A DNA stretch of 64,000 bases. Origin: Bacteroidales bacterium. Its GTDB lineage: Bacteria > Bacteroidota > Bacteroidia > Bacteroidales > JAIOZK01. Numbering within the stretch: the stretch's first letter is position 1; every line of letters starts with the position of its first letter. The stretch lies in the NCBI GenBank assembly GCA_021738625.1, contig JAIPBS010000010.1:1-64000 (forward strand), written 5' to 3'. Both the position numbers and the translations under genes were made by a program. Below the pieces are notes generated by a model that saw only the letters and a list, made by a program, of their open reading frames with translations, was not told the DNA's origin and did not search any database. Positions 45,578 through 52,806 of the stretch are shown piece after piece.

Positions 45578-47926
45578 TTAAAGATTAACGGTCATATTGA
45601 TGAAAAAGCTTATGCCCGGCTCATACAGGGGGGCATTGCTTCCGATGATCCGCCGGTTGAGGTGTTCATAATAAGCCTTGTCAAAAATATTTTTCACTCC
45701 TGCATGTATTATCAATTCCTCGCTGAATTCGTAAGCGAGTCTGAAGTCAGCTAGCACAAAGCCGGGCGTTTCCTGTTCGTAAAAGGCCTGCGAAACTTTG
45801 TTCTGGCTTGCCACCAGCCGGACGCCCGCCACCGGGATCAACTTGCGGTTGAACATGCTGTATTTAACTTTGATGTTAGACTCGAAAGGCGGGATCTCTG
45901 ACAGGGGGTCGTTTTTGAGGGTTTGCTGTCCCACCACTTCTCCGTTCTCGACAATGTATTTGATGGATTCGGGATTCACCCCATAAGTGACAGCCCCTGT
46001 GACCGAAATATTCAGACCGCTCCAGTCGGGAGAATACCACCCGAATTCATAGCCATACAAATACACATGGTCGGCATTGTAAAATTCCTTCACGCCCACC
46101 ACATCCTTCGATTGCGGTTTTACAACCGCCGGCGGCACTTCCCTTCCGGTGATGAAATCCTGTACATAGGAGAAAAACCCGCCGGCCTGCAAAAGTCCGA
46201 GGTTTTCCGTCCGGTATCCGATCTTCAGATCGGCCTCGTTGTTGATCTCGGGATCGAGCTGCGGATTGCCCAGATAATCATAATTGTCGTAGCCGATGGG
46301 CAGCAAAACGATAAAGCGCTCGGTCATGTCGGGACTGCGCGTGGCCCGGCCAATGGAAAAGCCGATGTCGAGGTTTTTGCTGAAGGTGTATAGGATCCCC
46401 GCGCTCAGGCTGTAATTGAAATGTCTTGAGTCGGTATCATCGTTTTCATAAACCGGTTTGCCCATCATATTTTCAAGCAGCAGCTTTCCTGAATTCGCCG
46501 AGTTCATATCAACGCGGCCCGAAATGTTTAGGGTATAATCCTTACGTTTGCTTTCCCAGAGGGTATAAAATCCGGTGTTGGTGATCTCGGCATTGTTCCA
46601 TAACATCTCGGTTTTAACAGGCAGGTTGGGTTGCAGGATGAAGTTTTTGACGCGCTCACCGTTTTTTTCTATCTGTTCAAAATCCATCCCCAGAAACAAG
46701 TCGTTGTTGAACAGGTCGAAAGCTGCTTCCAGCCTGCCGCCCATGTTATTGGCCCGGATATCGGATACGGCGATCACGGTGTCGCTGAAAGGACGCTGCT
46801 TGTTGTCCATGATGTGATGGACGTCGGAATTGTAAAGCCGGATTGTGATCCGCCGGAACTTTTCCGAAATATTATCGATGTCATATTCAAACTGGTAGAT
46901 CTTGGTATCGTCCGAGCGCTCATCCATGGGCAGGGCAGGAAAGTCCATATTCCGGCCGTACGATCTGTCGTATGAAACAAGAAGCCGGTGATCGATAAAA
47001 GGTTCGGTGCCCAGCTGAACCTTATAGTTGTACTTTGTGAATCCTGCGTTCACCCTTTGCCCGTTTCCGGCCGTGTAGTCCTTAAACTTCCTGTGGTTCC
47101 CCGAAAGCATATAGTAAACCCTGTCATTCCCTCCATTGATAGAAAGATGCTCTGTGTTTCCGTTGCCGTTGCTTTCAAAGCCTTTGATGGCGGTAATGTG
47201 CATCTGATATTCAGAATAGGATACCGGCCGGGTGGTTTGCAGGTTGATTAGTCCGCCGAAATTGGGACCATAGCGCAAAGCAAAAGGGCCTTTGTGAATT
47301 TCCATGTTTTCGACGTCCATGATGCTGACGTGGCTCACTGCCGGATCCATGCGGTTGGGGCATCCGCCTTCGATCTTTGTGGCGCCGTCAACCACCACAG
47401 CCACCTGCTTGAACTTAAATCCGCGAACGACCGGGTCCACACCGCTGCCGCCTTTCCTGACACCGCTCAGGTTGGGCACCTCCCGTAAAAAATCACCGAT
47501 GTCTTTGCGGGTGCTTTGGCGGATAACAGGTTTGCTGATGTGTTCGATGGAGTATGGGGCTTCCTCGAATCGCTTGCTATGTATTTCTACTTCCTTTAAC
47601 ACCTTTGTCTTCGGCTCCATCACAACATCCATTCTTCTTAGGTCTCCGGTTGCAAGCAGGACTCCCATCTTGAGCTTTTCATAGCCGATATGTGAGAAAA
47701 TGATTTCATATTCACCCGGTGGAATGTTGGTGATTTCAAAATTCCCATTCCGATCCGATATGGTTGCATAGGGTGTGCTTTTGATTTTGATCTCCACATC
47801 TTCGATAGGAGCATCCGGCATTTTATCGAGGATAGTGCCGGTGACCACTGCCGTATTCTGGGCACTCAAACTTCCTGTGGCAAAAATCAGAAAGGCAAGT
47901 ATTGTATGGTAAGCAAATTGTTTCAT
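45578..47926 (-). CDS. OprC-like TonB-dependent copper receptor
   Basis: This 782-residue outer-membrane receptor has a signal peptide (ends LSAQ), a CarboxypepD_reg-like domain (about 25-105), a plug (about 115-235) and a 22-strand barrel ending FFINMTVNL. The plug contains CPNRM (Cys189 to Met193) followed by DPAVSHVS. The barrel contains NSDVHHIMDN with His371 and Met373. Together they match the CxxxM plus HxM copper site described for P. aeruginosa OprC, though this alignment is from memory. It should import copper with TonB energy. A TATTTTTG box lies upstream; it is the first gene of the operon. Confidence 0.9.
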   Translation of the reverse strand: MKQFAYHTILAFLIFATGSLSAQNTAVVTGTILDKMPDAPIEDVEIKIKSTPYATISDRNGNFEITNIPPGEYEIIFSHIGYEKLKMGVLLATGDLRRMDVVMEPKTKVLKEVEIHSKRFEEAPYSIEHISKPVIRQSTRKDIGDFLREVPNLSGVRKGGSGVDPVVRGFKFKQVAVVVDGATKIEGGCPNRMDPAVSHVSIMDVENMEIHKGPFALRYGPNFGGLINLQTTRPVSYSEYQMHITAIKGFESNGNGNTEHLSINGGNDRVYYMLSGNHRKFKDYTAGNGQRVNAGFTKYNYKVQLGTEPFIDHRLLVSYDRSYGRNMDFPALPMDERSDDTKIYQFEYDIDNISEKFRRITIRLYNSDVHHIMDNKQRPFSDTVIAVSDIRANNMGGRLEAAFDLFNNDLFLGMDFEQIEKNGERVKNFILQPNLPVKTEMLWNNAEITNTGFYTLWESKRKDYTLNISGRVDMNSANSGKLLLENMMGKPVYENDDTDSRHFNYSLSAGILYTFSKNLDIGFSIGRATRSPDMTERFIVLLPIGYDNYDYLGNPQLDPEINNEADLKIGYRTENLGLLQAGGFFSYVQDFITGREVPPAVVKPQSKDVVGVKEFYNADHVYLYGYEFGWYSPDWSGLNISVTGAVTYGVNPESIKYIVENGEVVGQQTLKNDPLSEIPPFESNIKVKYSMFNRKLIPVAGVRLVASQNKVSQAFYEQETPGFVLADFRLAYEFSEELIIHAGVKNIFDKAYYEHLNRRIIGSNAPLYEPGISFFINMTVNL

Positions 47927-48031
47927 AAGCCTATATTCTTATATGCAAAAATATCAAATATGAGCCAAAGTTCCCCGAAAGAAGCTTAATTTATAAAGGT
48001 TTATAAATAAGGCATTCCCTGTTTTTCTGGT

Positions 48032-48039
48032 TATCTTTG
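48032..48039 (+). promoter_or_regulatory. Predicted promoter of the Smr/DUF2027 gene
   Basis: TATCTTTG matches the -7 consensus, 16 bases before the ATG at 48056. Confidence 0.55.
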
Positions 48040-48055
48040 CAAAAAAGAAATAAGC

Positions 48056-49132
48056 ATGCGATTTAAAGTTGGAGATAAAGTCAGATTTTTGAATGAAAAG
48101 GGCGGAGGCGTGATCACCAGGATCATCAGCCCCAGCCTGGTGAATGTTGAGATCGAGGATGGATTTGAGGTGCCGGTGGTGCCTTCTGAGCTGGTGATTG
48201 ACGCCCGGGCTCTGCATGATGAAGAAAGCCGCAAATCCAAAGCCCCAAAACTGGATTACAGCGCTTATCATGAAGATGAGCCGGAACCGGAAGGGGACGA
48301 GCGCAAATCACCCATCGACAAGGTGGGCTTCAGGGGTGATTACGTCAAAGGGCTTTACCTGGCTTTCGTTCCGCAAGACCAGAAATGGCTGGTAACCGGA
48401 TTGATTGAGGTTTACCTGATCAATTATACGGGATATGAAATGCTTTACAGCTTATACCTGCAAAGTGAAGACGGGTTTTACGGATATGATTACGATGTGA
48501 TGCAGCCCAGAACCAAGATCCTACTCGATACGATACCGAGAGAAGAAATCGAAAAGTGGACGAAAGGTTTGCTACAGGTGATGTACCATATAGAAAAAGT
48601 CACCCGTGTTCCCTTGCCCGGAAATGCTGCAATCGACATCAAACCGGCAAGGATTTATAAAGAAGGCAATTACAGGGAAACGCCTTTGATGACCGAAAAA
48701 GCTTTTGTGCTGAACTTGCTGGAGCTCAACACCCATGAACATTACAGCGGCGATCTGGAGCAAAAGAAATTTGAGCCGCAGCCCCAAACCACCAAACCCA
48801 AAGCAAAGAAAAGAACCGCTCTGATCAACCAGCACCGCACTGCCGAAGGCGTAGCCGTGGTGGACCTGCACATAGGCGAGCTGGTGGACAATATCACGGG
48901 TCTGTCGAGCGGGGATATGCTTAAAATCCAGAAAGAGTATTTTATCAAATGCCTGGAAAGCGCCATGGCTGAAGGGTATCAACGTGTTACTTTTATCCAC
49001 GGCGTGGGCAACGGCATCCTGAAAAACGAGATCATGCAGTTGATGAAAGACTACGAAAACCTGAAAGACCAGAGCGCCTCCCTGGCGAAGTTTGGGGTGG
49101 GAGCCGTGGATGTGATCATACATAAGGGGTGA
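48056..49132 (+). CDS. DUF2027 and Smr domain protein
   Basis: This 358-residue cytoplasmic protein is specific to Bacteroidota. The N-terminus is a KOW-like segment (VGDKVRFLNEKGGGVITRI), as in MutS2-type proteins. The middle is DUF2027 (GLYLAFVPQDQKWLVTGLIE). The C-terminus is an Smr domain (about 275-355) with VDLHIGELVD and VTFIHGVGNGILKNEI, whose DLHxxx and HGxGxGxL motifs are the Smr nuclease signatures. Smr domains act as nicking endonucleases or RNA endonucleases in recombination control and ribosome rescue. Its exact target is unknown. Confidence 0.9.
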   Translation: MRFKVGDKVRFLNEKGGGVITRIISPSLVNVEIEDGFEVPVVPSELVIDARALHDEESRKSKAPKLDYSAYHEDEPEPEGDERKSPIDKVGFRGDYVKGLYLAFVPQDQKWLVTGLIEVYLINYTGYEMLYSLYLQSEDGFYGYDYDVMQPRTKILLDTIPREEIEKWTKGLLQVMYHIEKVTRVPLPGNAAIDIKPARIYKEGNYRETPLMTEKAFVLNLLELNTHEHYSGDLEQKKFEPQPQTTKPKAKKRTALINQHRTAEGVAVVDLHIGELVDNITGLSSGDMLKIQKEYFIKCLESAMAEGYQRVTFIHGVGNGILKNEIMQLMKDYENLKDQSASLAKFGVGAVDVIIHKG

Positions 49133-49167
49133 TTAGATGGATGTAAGGATGTATGATTGTATGGATT
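49133..49167 (+). repeat. ATGGATGTATGATTG tract (repeat family B)
   Basis: GATGGATGTAAGGATGTATGATTGTATGG begins right after the Smr stop codon. Confidence 0.65.
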
Positions 49168-49175
49168 GAGTTAGC

Positions 49176-49217
49176 AGTAATTCATTGTAATTGATTGTAA
49201 TTAATGGTAATTTGTTG
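49176..49217 (-). repeat. GTAATTGATTGTAATT tract (repeat family A, inverse)
   Basis: It follows the family B tract, in the same order and distance as the pair at 40362-40443, including GTTAGC(A/C)GTAATT at the junction. Confidence 0.7.
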
Positions 49218-49313
49218 TTTTGCATTTTGTTGGATCAGATAGATATACCAGCGTGCTTTGGTTTACGGACTTCTTTTTATATCTTAGTGTTCAATAATCA
49301 AAAACCCATAGCT

Positions 49314-49712
49314 ATGAACAAACTGCTTGCCTTTTTCATCCTGATCAGTTTGGTGGCCTGCAAATCCACCGAAAAGCAAAAGAAACAGAAAGAACCCGAA
49401 CCCAAAGCCTATGAAATCCTCTACAAAACCAATATGCCTGAGGAGATTGATTTTGTGAAGCAAAGCGATAAGGTGGAAGCGATCGAGCTGGACTACAATG
49501 CGGTTGGAACGCAAACACGACGGGTGTGGGGCCTGAAAATGGTGAACATGGATCAGGGCAGGGGCAGTGCACCCATCATCAGCAAGGAACCTGTGGATTT
49601 TCCTTTCTGGGGCCGCATCACCTATCAAAGCACCGAAGGCGAGGCGGAGATGGAATTCAGGATTTACGAGCCGGGCTACTGGCAGATCATCATGACGACG
49701 CTAACGCCGTAG
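49314..49712 (+). CDS. Small lipoprotein of unknown function
   Basis: This 132-residue protein has a signal peptide and lipobox (LISLVACKS, Cys16), then a lysine-rich stretch (KSTEKQKKQKEPEPK). A ~100-residue domain follows with no family I recognise (FVKQSDKVEAIELDYNAVG, TYQSTEGEAEMEFRI). The reading frame is open upstream to 49191, but the signal peptide begins at the ATG 49314, so that start is chosen. A TATCTTAG box just upstream is a possible promoter. Confidence 0.7.
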   Translation: MNKLLAFFILISLVACKSTEKQKKQKEPEPKAYEILYKTNMPEEIDFVKQSDKVEAIELDYNAVGTQTRRVWGLKMVNMDQGRGSAPIISKEPVDFPFWGRITYQSTEGEAEMEFRIYEPGYWQIIMTTLTP

Positions 49713-49726
49713 AAATCGGATTTCGA

Positions 49727-49765
49727 ATTTCAAAATTCCGGATTTCAGATTCCAGATTACAGATT
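49727..49765 (+). repeat. TTTCAAATTCC-type tract (repeat family C)
   Basis: TTTCGAATTTCAAAATTCCGGATTTC follows the lipoprotein stop. Similar tracts are at 9970-10015, 37738-37767, 40475-40495 and 43151-43181. Confidence 0.5.
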
Positions 49766-49960
49766 ATGGCTCTTGATAAATTGCCTTTTAAGTGGTGTGG
49801 GAATGGTTTCCCCCAACCGTCCTGTCATTCCGAAACCGCCAATTCCTAAAATCTTTGATTAATGAACAAGACCTTTGCATGGGAAGTTGAGCCTGTCTGC
49901 CGGACGGGCAGGGAATCTCCTGAGGCGATACTGCTTTTTTCTGTTAATAGTAATTTTTAC

Positions 49961-49968
49961 TATCTTTG
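49961..49968 (+). promoter_or_regulatory. Predicted promoter of the small antitoxin-like gene
   Basis: TATCTTTG matches the -7 consensus, 16 bases before the ATG at 49985. Confidence 0.55.
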
Positions 49969-49984
49969 AGTAAAATCAAAATAA

Positions 49985-50176
49985 ATGAAAACCGCTGAGC
50001 TAAAAAATCATATCATCAAGAGAGTATTGGATACCGAAGATAAAGATCTGCTTGCTTATTTAAACAGTTTGCTCGAAAAAAATGATGACGCGGAAATATA
50101 CAAACTCAACTCTTTTGAAAAGCAGGTCATCAACGAAAGTCTTGCTGATTACGAAAAAGGAAATACCATTTCTTAA
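49985..50176 (+). CDS. Small antitoxin-like protein without a toxin partner
   Basis: This 63-residue protein (KTAELKNHIIKRVLDTEDKD, ending YEKGNTIS) resembles the short helical antitoxins found next to RelE/ParE toxins in Bacteroidota. The family match is by pattern only. No toxin gene follows: the next 75 bp are non-coding and then an AAA ATPase begins. It has its own TATCTTTG promoter. It could be an orphan antitoxin or a remnant of a module. Confidence 0.6.
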   Translation: MKTAELKNHIIKRVLDTEDKDLLAYLNSLLEKNDDAEIYKLNSFEKQVINESLADYEKGNTIS

Positions 50177-50204
50177 GTAGATAAATTTTGTTACAGGATG
50201 TAAG

Positions 50205-50218
50205 ATTATCTAGATAAT
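50205..50218. promoter_or_regulatory. 14-bp perfect palindrome upstream of the AAA ATPase promoter
   Basis: ATTATCTAGATAAT lies five bases before the -7 box at 50223-50230 and so covers the -33 region. A similar 14-mer occurs at 50238-50251 (12 of 14 bases identical). It is a candidate operator. Confidence 0.6.
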
Positions 50219-50222
50219 TTTG

Positions 50223-50230
50223 TATCTTTG
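50223..50230 (+). promoter_or_regulatory. AAA ATPase promoter -7 box
   Basis: TATCTTTG matches the consensus and lies between the two similar 14-mers. It contains the TTG codon at 50228 that opens the long reading frame, so that codon is not the translation start. Confidence 0.6.
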
Positions 50231-50237
50231 GTTAAAA

Positions 50238-50251
50238 ATTACCTGGATAAT
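50238..50251. promoter_or_regulatory. Second operator-like 14-mer before the AAA ATPase start
   Basis: ATTACCTGGATAAT matches the palindrome at 50205-50218 at 12 of 14 positions. The centres are 33 bp apart, about three helical turns. It ends at the base before the ATG. Confidence 0.5.
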
Positions 50252-51454
50252 ATGATTAGAGAAATTTTTTTGCTGCAAAATCCCTGGCGGGATAAACCTG
50301 ATGTCAATTTCAATCTTAAAAACAGGGAAATACTTGATACTCTTAAAAAGAACCTGGAAAACGATCTTTTTCTGGGATTGCTGGGAAGTAGGCAAGTAGG
50401 AAAAAGCTCTTTGCTGATGTTGTTAATTAAGCATCTTTTGCAAACGGGGATTTCTTCAAACGATATTTTTTACTTCAACCTGGATGACATGAAATTACAT
50501 GCATTGTTCAAAAACCTTCCCCGGTTTATTGAGTTTTTAGGTAAAAGTGAAAGCAGAAAATATGTTTTCGTTGATGAAATACAGAGACTTGATTCTCCTG
50601 GTTTGTTCCTGAAGGAGGTGTATGACCTGAAGCGAAATATTAAGATCATATACAGTGGTTCATCTCAACTGGAGATAAAAGCAAAAACAAAAGAACATTT
50701 GGTTGGACGATCACGTATATTTACAATTAATAGATTGACGTTTCAGGAGCAACTCGGTTTTGCCTCACCAATTACCAAAAATGAAGCGTTTAACAATATT
50801 TTGTTATACGGGTCATATCCAGCTGTTGCAAAGGAAACCAGGGAAGTTGAAAAACAGCTTAGAATCAAAGATATTTATCAGGCATATGTTCAAAAGGACC
50901 TGGTTGATTTTTTAGACTTGAAAGACGCTGATCTATATAACAAACTTTTGATTCGGATAGCAATGCAAACAGGTGATCTCTTAAGTACTGAATCTATTGC
51001 CAAATCCTTAAAAACAACAAGAAAAACGGTAGAAGAATATTTAAGCATACTTGAACAAACTTTTATTTGTAAAAGAATTTATCCTTTCCACAAAAACTAC
51101 AAAAAGGAGATTACCAAAACACCAAAGATTTACTTTTTGGATCTGGGATTACGAAACTTCATTCTAAATAATTTTAATAACTTGAATGTAAGGACAGATA
51201 AAGGAAGTTTGTTTGAGAATTTTGTTTTAACAGAGATTTTGTCAAATGATTATTATTCGATGAATAAAATCAACTTTTGGCGGACCACCAATAAAACAGA
51301 AATTGATTTTATTGTTCAAGGGCAGGCCGGTTTGCAAGCTATAGAGGTAAAATGGAGTGATAACAAAACCCCCCGGTCATTTAAATCAATTGAATCTCAT
51401 TATCCCGGGATTAAATGTAAATTGACAACAACAGATGACTTTGTAAGTGAATAA
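50252..51454 (+). CDS. AAA+ ATPase with DUF4143 domain
   Basis: This 400-residue cytoplasmic protein has a Walker A LGSRQVGKSSLL (about residues 41-52), Walker B YVFVDEIQRL, a sensor KIIYSGSSQLE, then a winged-helix-like segment (DLLSTESIAKSLKTTRKTV) and a C-terminal DUF4143/nuclease-like domain with EIDFIVQ and AIEVKWS. The ExD and ExK pattern resembles PD-(D/E)XK nucleases. The role is unknown; these ATPases are common in accessory regions. The gene is AT-rich compared with neighbours. The ATG at 50252 is chosen because the earlier TTG is in the promoter. Confidence 0.85.
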   Translation: MIREIFLLQNPWRDKPDVNFNLKNREILDTLKKNLENDLFLGLLGSRQVGKSSLLMLLIKHLLQTGISSNDIFYFNLDDMKLHALFKNLPRFIEFLGKSESRKYVFVDEIQRLDSPGLFLKEVYDLKRNIKIIYSGSSQLEIKAKTKEHLVGRSRIFTINRLTFQEQLGFASPITKNEAFNNILLYGSYPAVAKETREVEKQLRIKDIYQAYVQKDLVDFLDLKDADLYNKLLIRIAMQTGDLLSTESIAKSLKTTRKTVEEYLSILEQTFICKRIYPFHKNYKKEITKTPKIYFLDLGLRNFILNNFNNLNVRTDKGSLFENFVLTEILSNDYYSMNKINFWRTTNKTEIDFIVQGQAGLQAIEVKWSDNKTPRSFKSIESHYPGIKCKLTTTDDFVSE

Positions 51455-51492
51455 AATTCTACGTTTTCATACAATGTGAACCCCTCTTTTAA

Positions 51493-51505
51493 AACCTGGA
51501 AGGTT
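51493..51505. terminator. Possible bidirectional terminator between AAA ATPase and mtaB
   Basis: AACCTGGAAGGTT is a short palindromic stem flanked by TTTTAA and AAAAAT runs. It lies in the 62-bp gap between two converging genes. The stem is weak. Confidence 0.3.
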
Positions 51506-51516
51506 AAAAATGAGGT

Positions 51517-52806
51517 TTACCTGACCTCCGCCTTCAACACAGGATTATTTCCTTTTTTAAACGTTGCAGGAATTACCGGGTAAAATTCGTTGGTTTTCAA
51601 TCCTTTTGCATCAACTTCCAGTGGCACATACAATTCGCCGTATCCCCGGGCCATTCCTTTGGCATTGATCTTTTCAACCAGGATTTGCTGTGGTTTCCCG
51701 ATCAGGGATTGCATGAAAGCGGTTTTGTTGCGCAATGAGATCTCGCGGATCACTTTGCTTCTTTCGTTCTTGATCTTTTCGGTGATCTGATCTTCCATGC
51801 GGGCCGCCCTGGTCCCGGTGCGCACCGAGTATTTGAAGGTGTGGATGTGGCTGAAGTTCAATTCTTCGGCCAGGCGCACACTTTGCTGAAAATCTTCATC
51901 CGTTTCGCCGGGGAAACCCACGATGATGTCGGTGGTCAGGTTGAAATGCTGGTATCTATTGCGGATGCTTTCTATGGTTTTCCTGAAAGTGGAGATGTTG
52001 TATAAACGCCGCATCTTCATCAGGATCTTATCCGATCCGCTTTGCAGGCAAAGGTGCAGATGCGGCATCAGTTTGGGGTGGGCGAAGAGGTCGAACAGCT
52101 TTTCACCGAAGCCTTCCGGTTCGATGGAAGAAATCCGCACCCGGAAATCGCCGGGGATTTCCAGGATTTTTTCAATCAGGCTTTCAAAATCCGTTTCTCC
52201 ATACTCATACCTGCCGATGTTGACGCCGGTCAGTACGATTTCTTTGTATCCGTAATCGATCACCTGCCGGATGTTTTCGATGATATCCTCAACGGGGCGA
52301 CTTACCGCCCTGCCTCTCACTTTGGGCACGATGCAATAGGTACAGAAGTTGTCGCAACCGTCCTGGATCTTGATCAGGCTGCGGGTGTGAAAGGTTTTCT
52401 GGGCCGGCTCGAAGGAGAATACATCCGGTTTCAGCTGACCCGGATCGATTGTTTCCCCTTTGAAGTGAGCGTCCACGATCTCGAGAAGGGAGGTCTTGTG
52501 CTTGTTGTCCACCAGGTAGTCGGCTTCGGCAAAGCGGCTGAGGTCTTTTTTGTAGTTGTCGATCATGCAGCCGGTGACCACCACCACAGGCCGTTCCTCT
52601 TTTTTAAGCATCCTGTTGATCTCCTGCCGGGATTTCTGATCGCCCTGGTTGGTGACCGTGCAGGTGTTGACCACAAACACATCGGGCTGCTCGCCGGGAT
52701 CAACGATCTCGTATCCCCGCCTGCTGAAGGTTGAGGCCAGGGCGTCGGTTTCATAAAGGTTCAACCGGCAGCCCAGCGTCTTGAATGCAATTTTTTTGGG
52801 TATCAT
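51517..52806 (-). CDS. mtaB: tRNA t6A37 methylthiotransferase MtaB
   Basis: This 429-residue radical-SAM enzyme adds a methylthio group to t6A37 in certain tRNAs. The N-terminal UPF0004 domain has FKTLGCRLNLYETDA and VNTCTVTNQGDQKSRQ, the MtaB-specific pattern. The radical SAM cluster motif is CDNFCTYC, and PEGFGEKL and VGFPGETDEDF follow. A TRAM-like C-terminus is partly visible. Its start overlaps the stop of the miaB-like gene by 4 bp, so the two tRNA-modifying genes form one operon. Confidence 0.92.
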   Translation of the reverse strand: MIPKKIAFKTLGCRLNLYETDALASTFSRRGYEIVDPGEQPDVFVVNTCTVTNQGDQKSRQEINRMLKKEERPVVVVTGCMIDNYKKDLSRFAEADYLVDNKHKTSLLEIVDAHFKGETIDPGQLKPDVFSFEPAQKTFHTRSLIKIQDGCDNFCTYCIVPKVRGRAVSRPVEDIIENIRQVIDYGYKEIVLTGVNIGRYEYGETDFESLIEKILEIPGDFRVRISSIEPEGFGEKLFDLFAHPKLMPHLHLCLQSGSDKILMKMRRLYNISTFRKTIESIRNRYQHFNLTTDIIVGFPGETDEDFQQSVRLAEELNFSHIHTFKYSVRTGTRAARMEDQITEKIKNERSKVIREISLRNKTAFMQSLIGKPQQILVEKINAKGMARGYGELYVPLEVDAKGLKTNEFYPVIPATFKKGNNPVLKAEVR

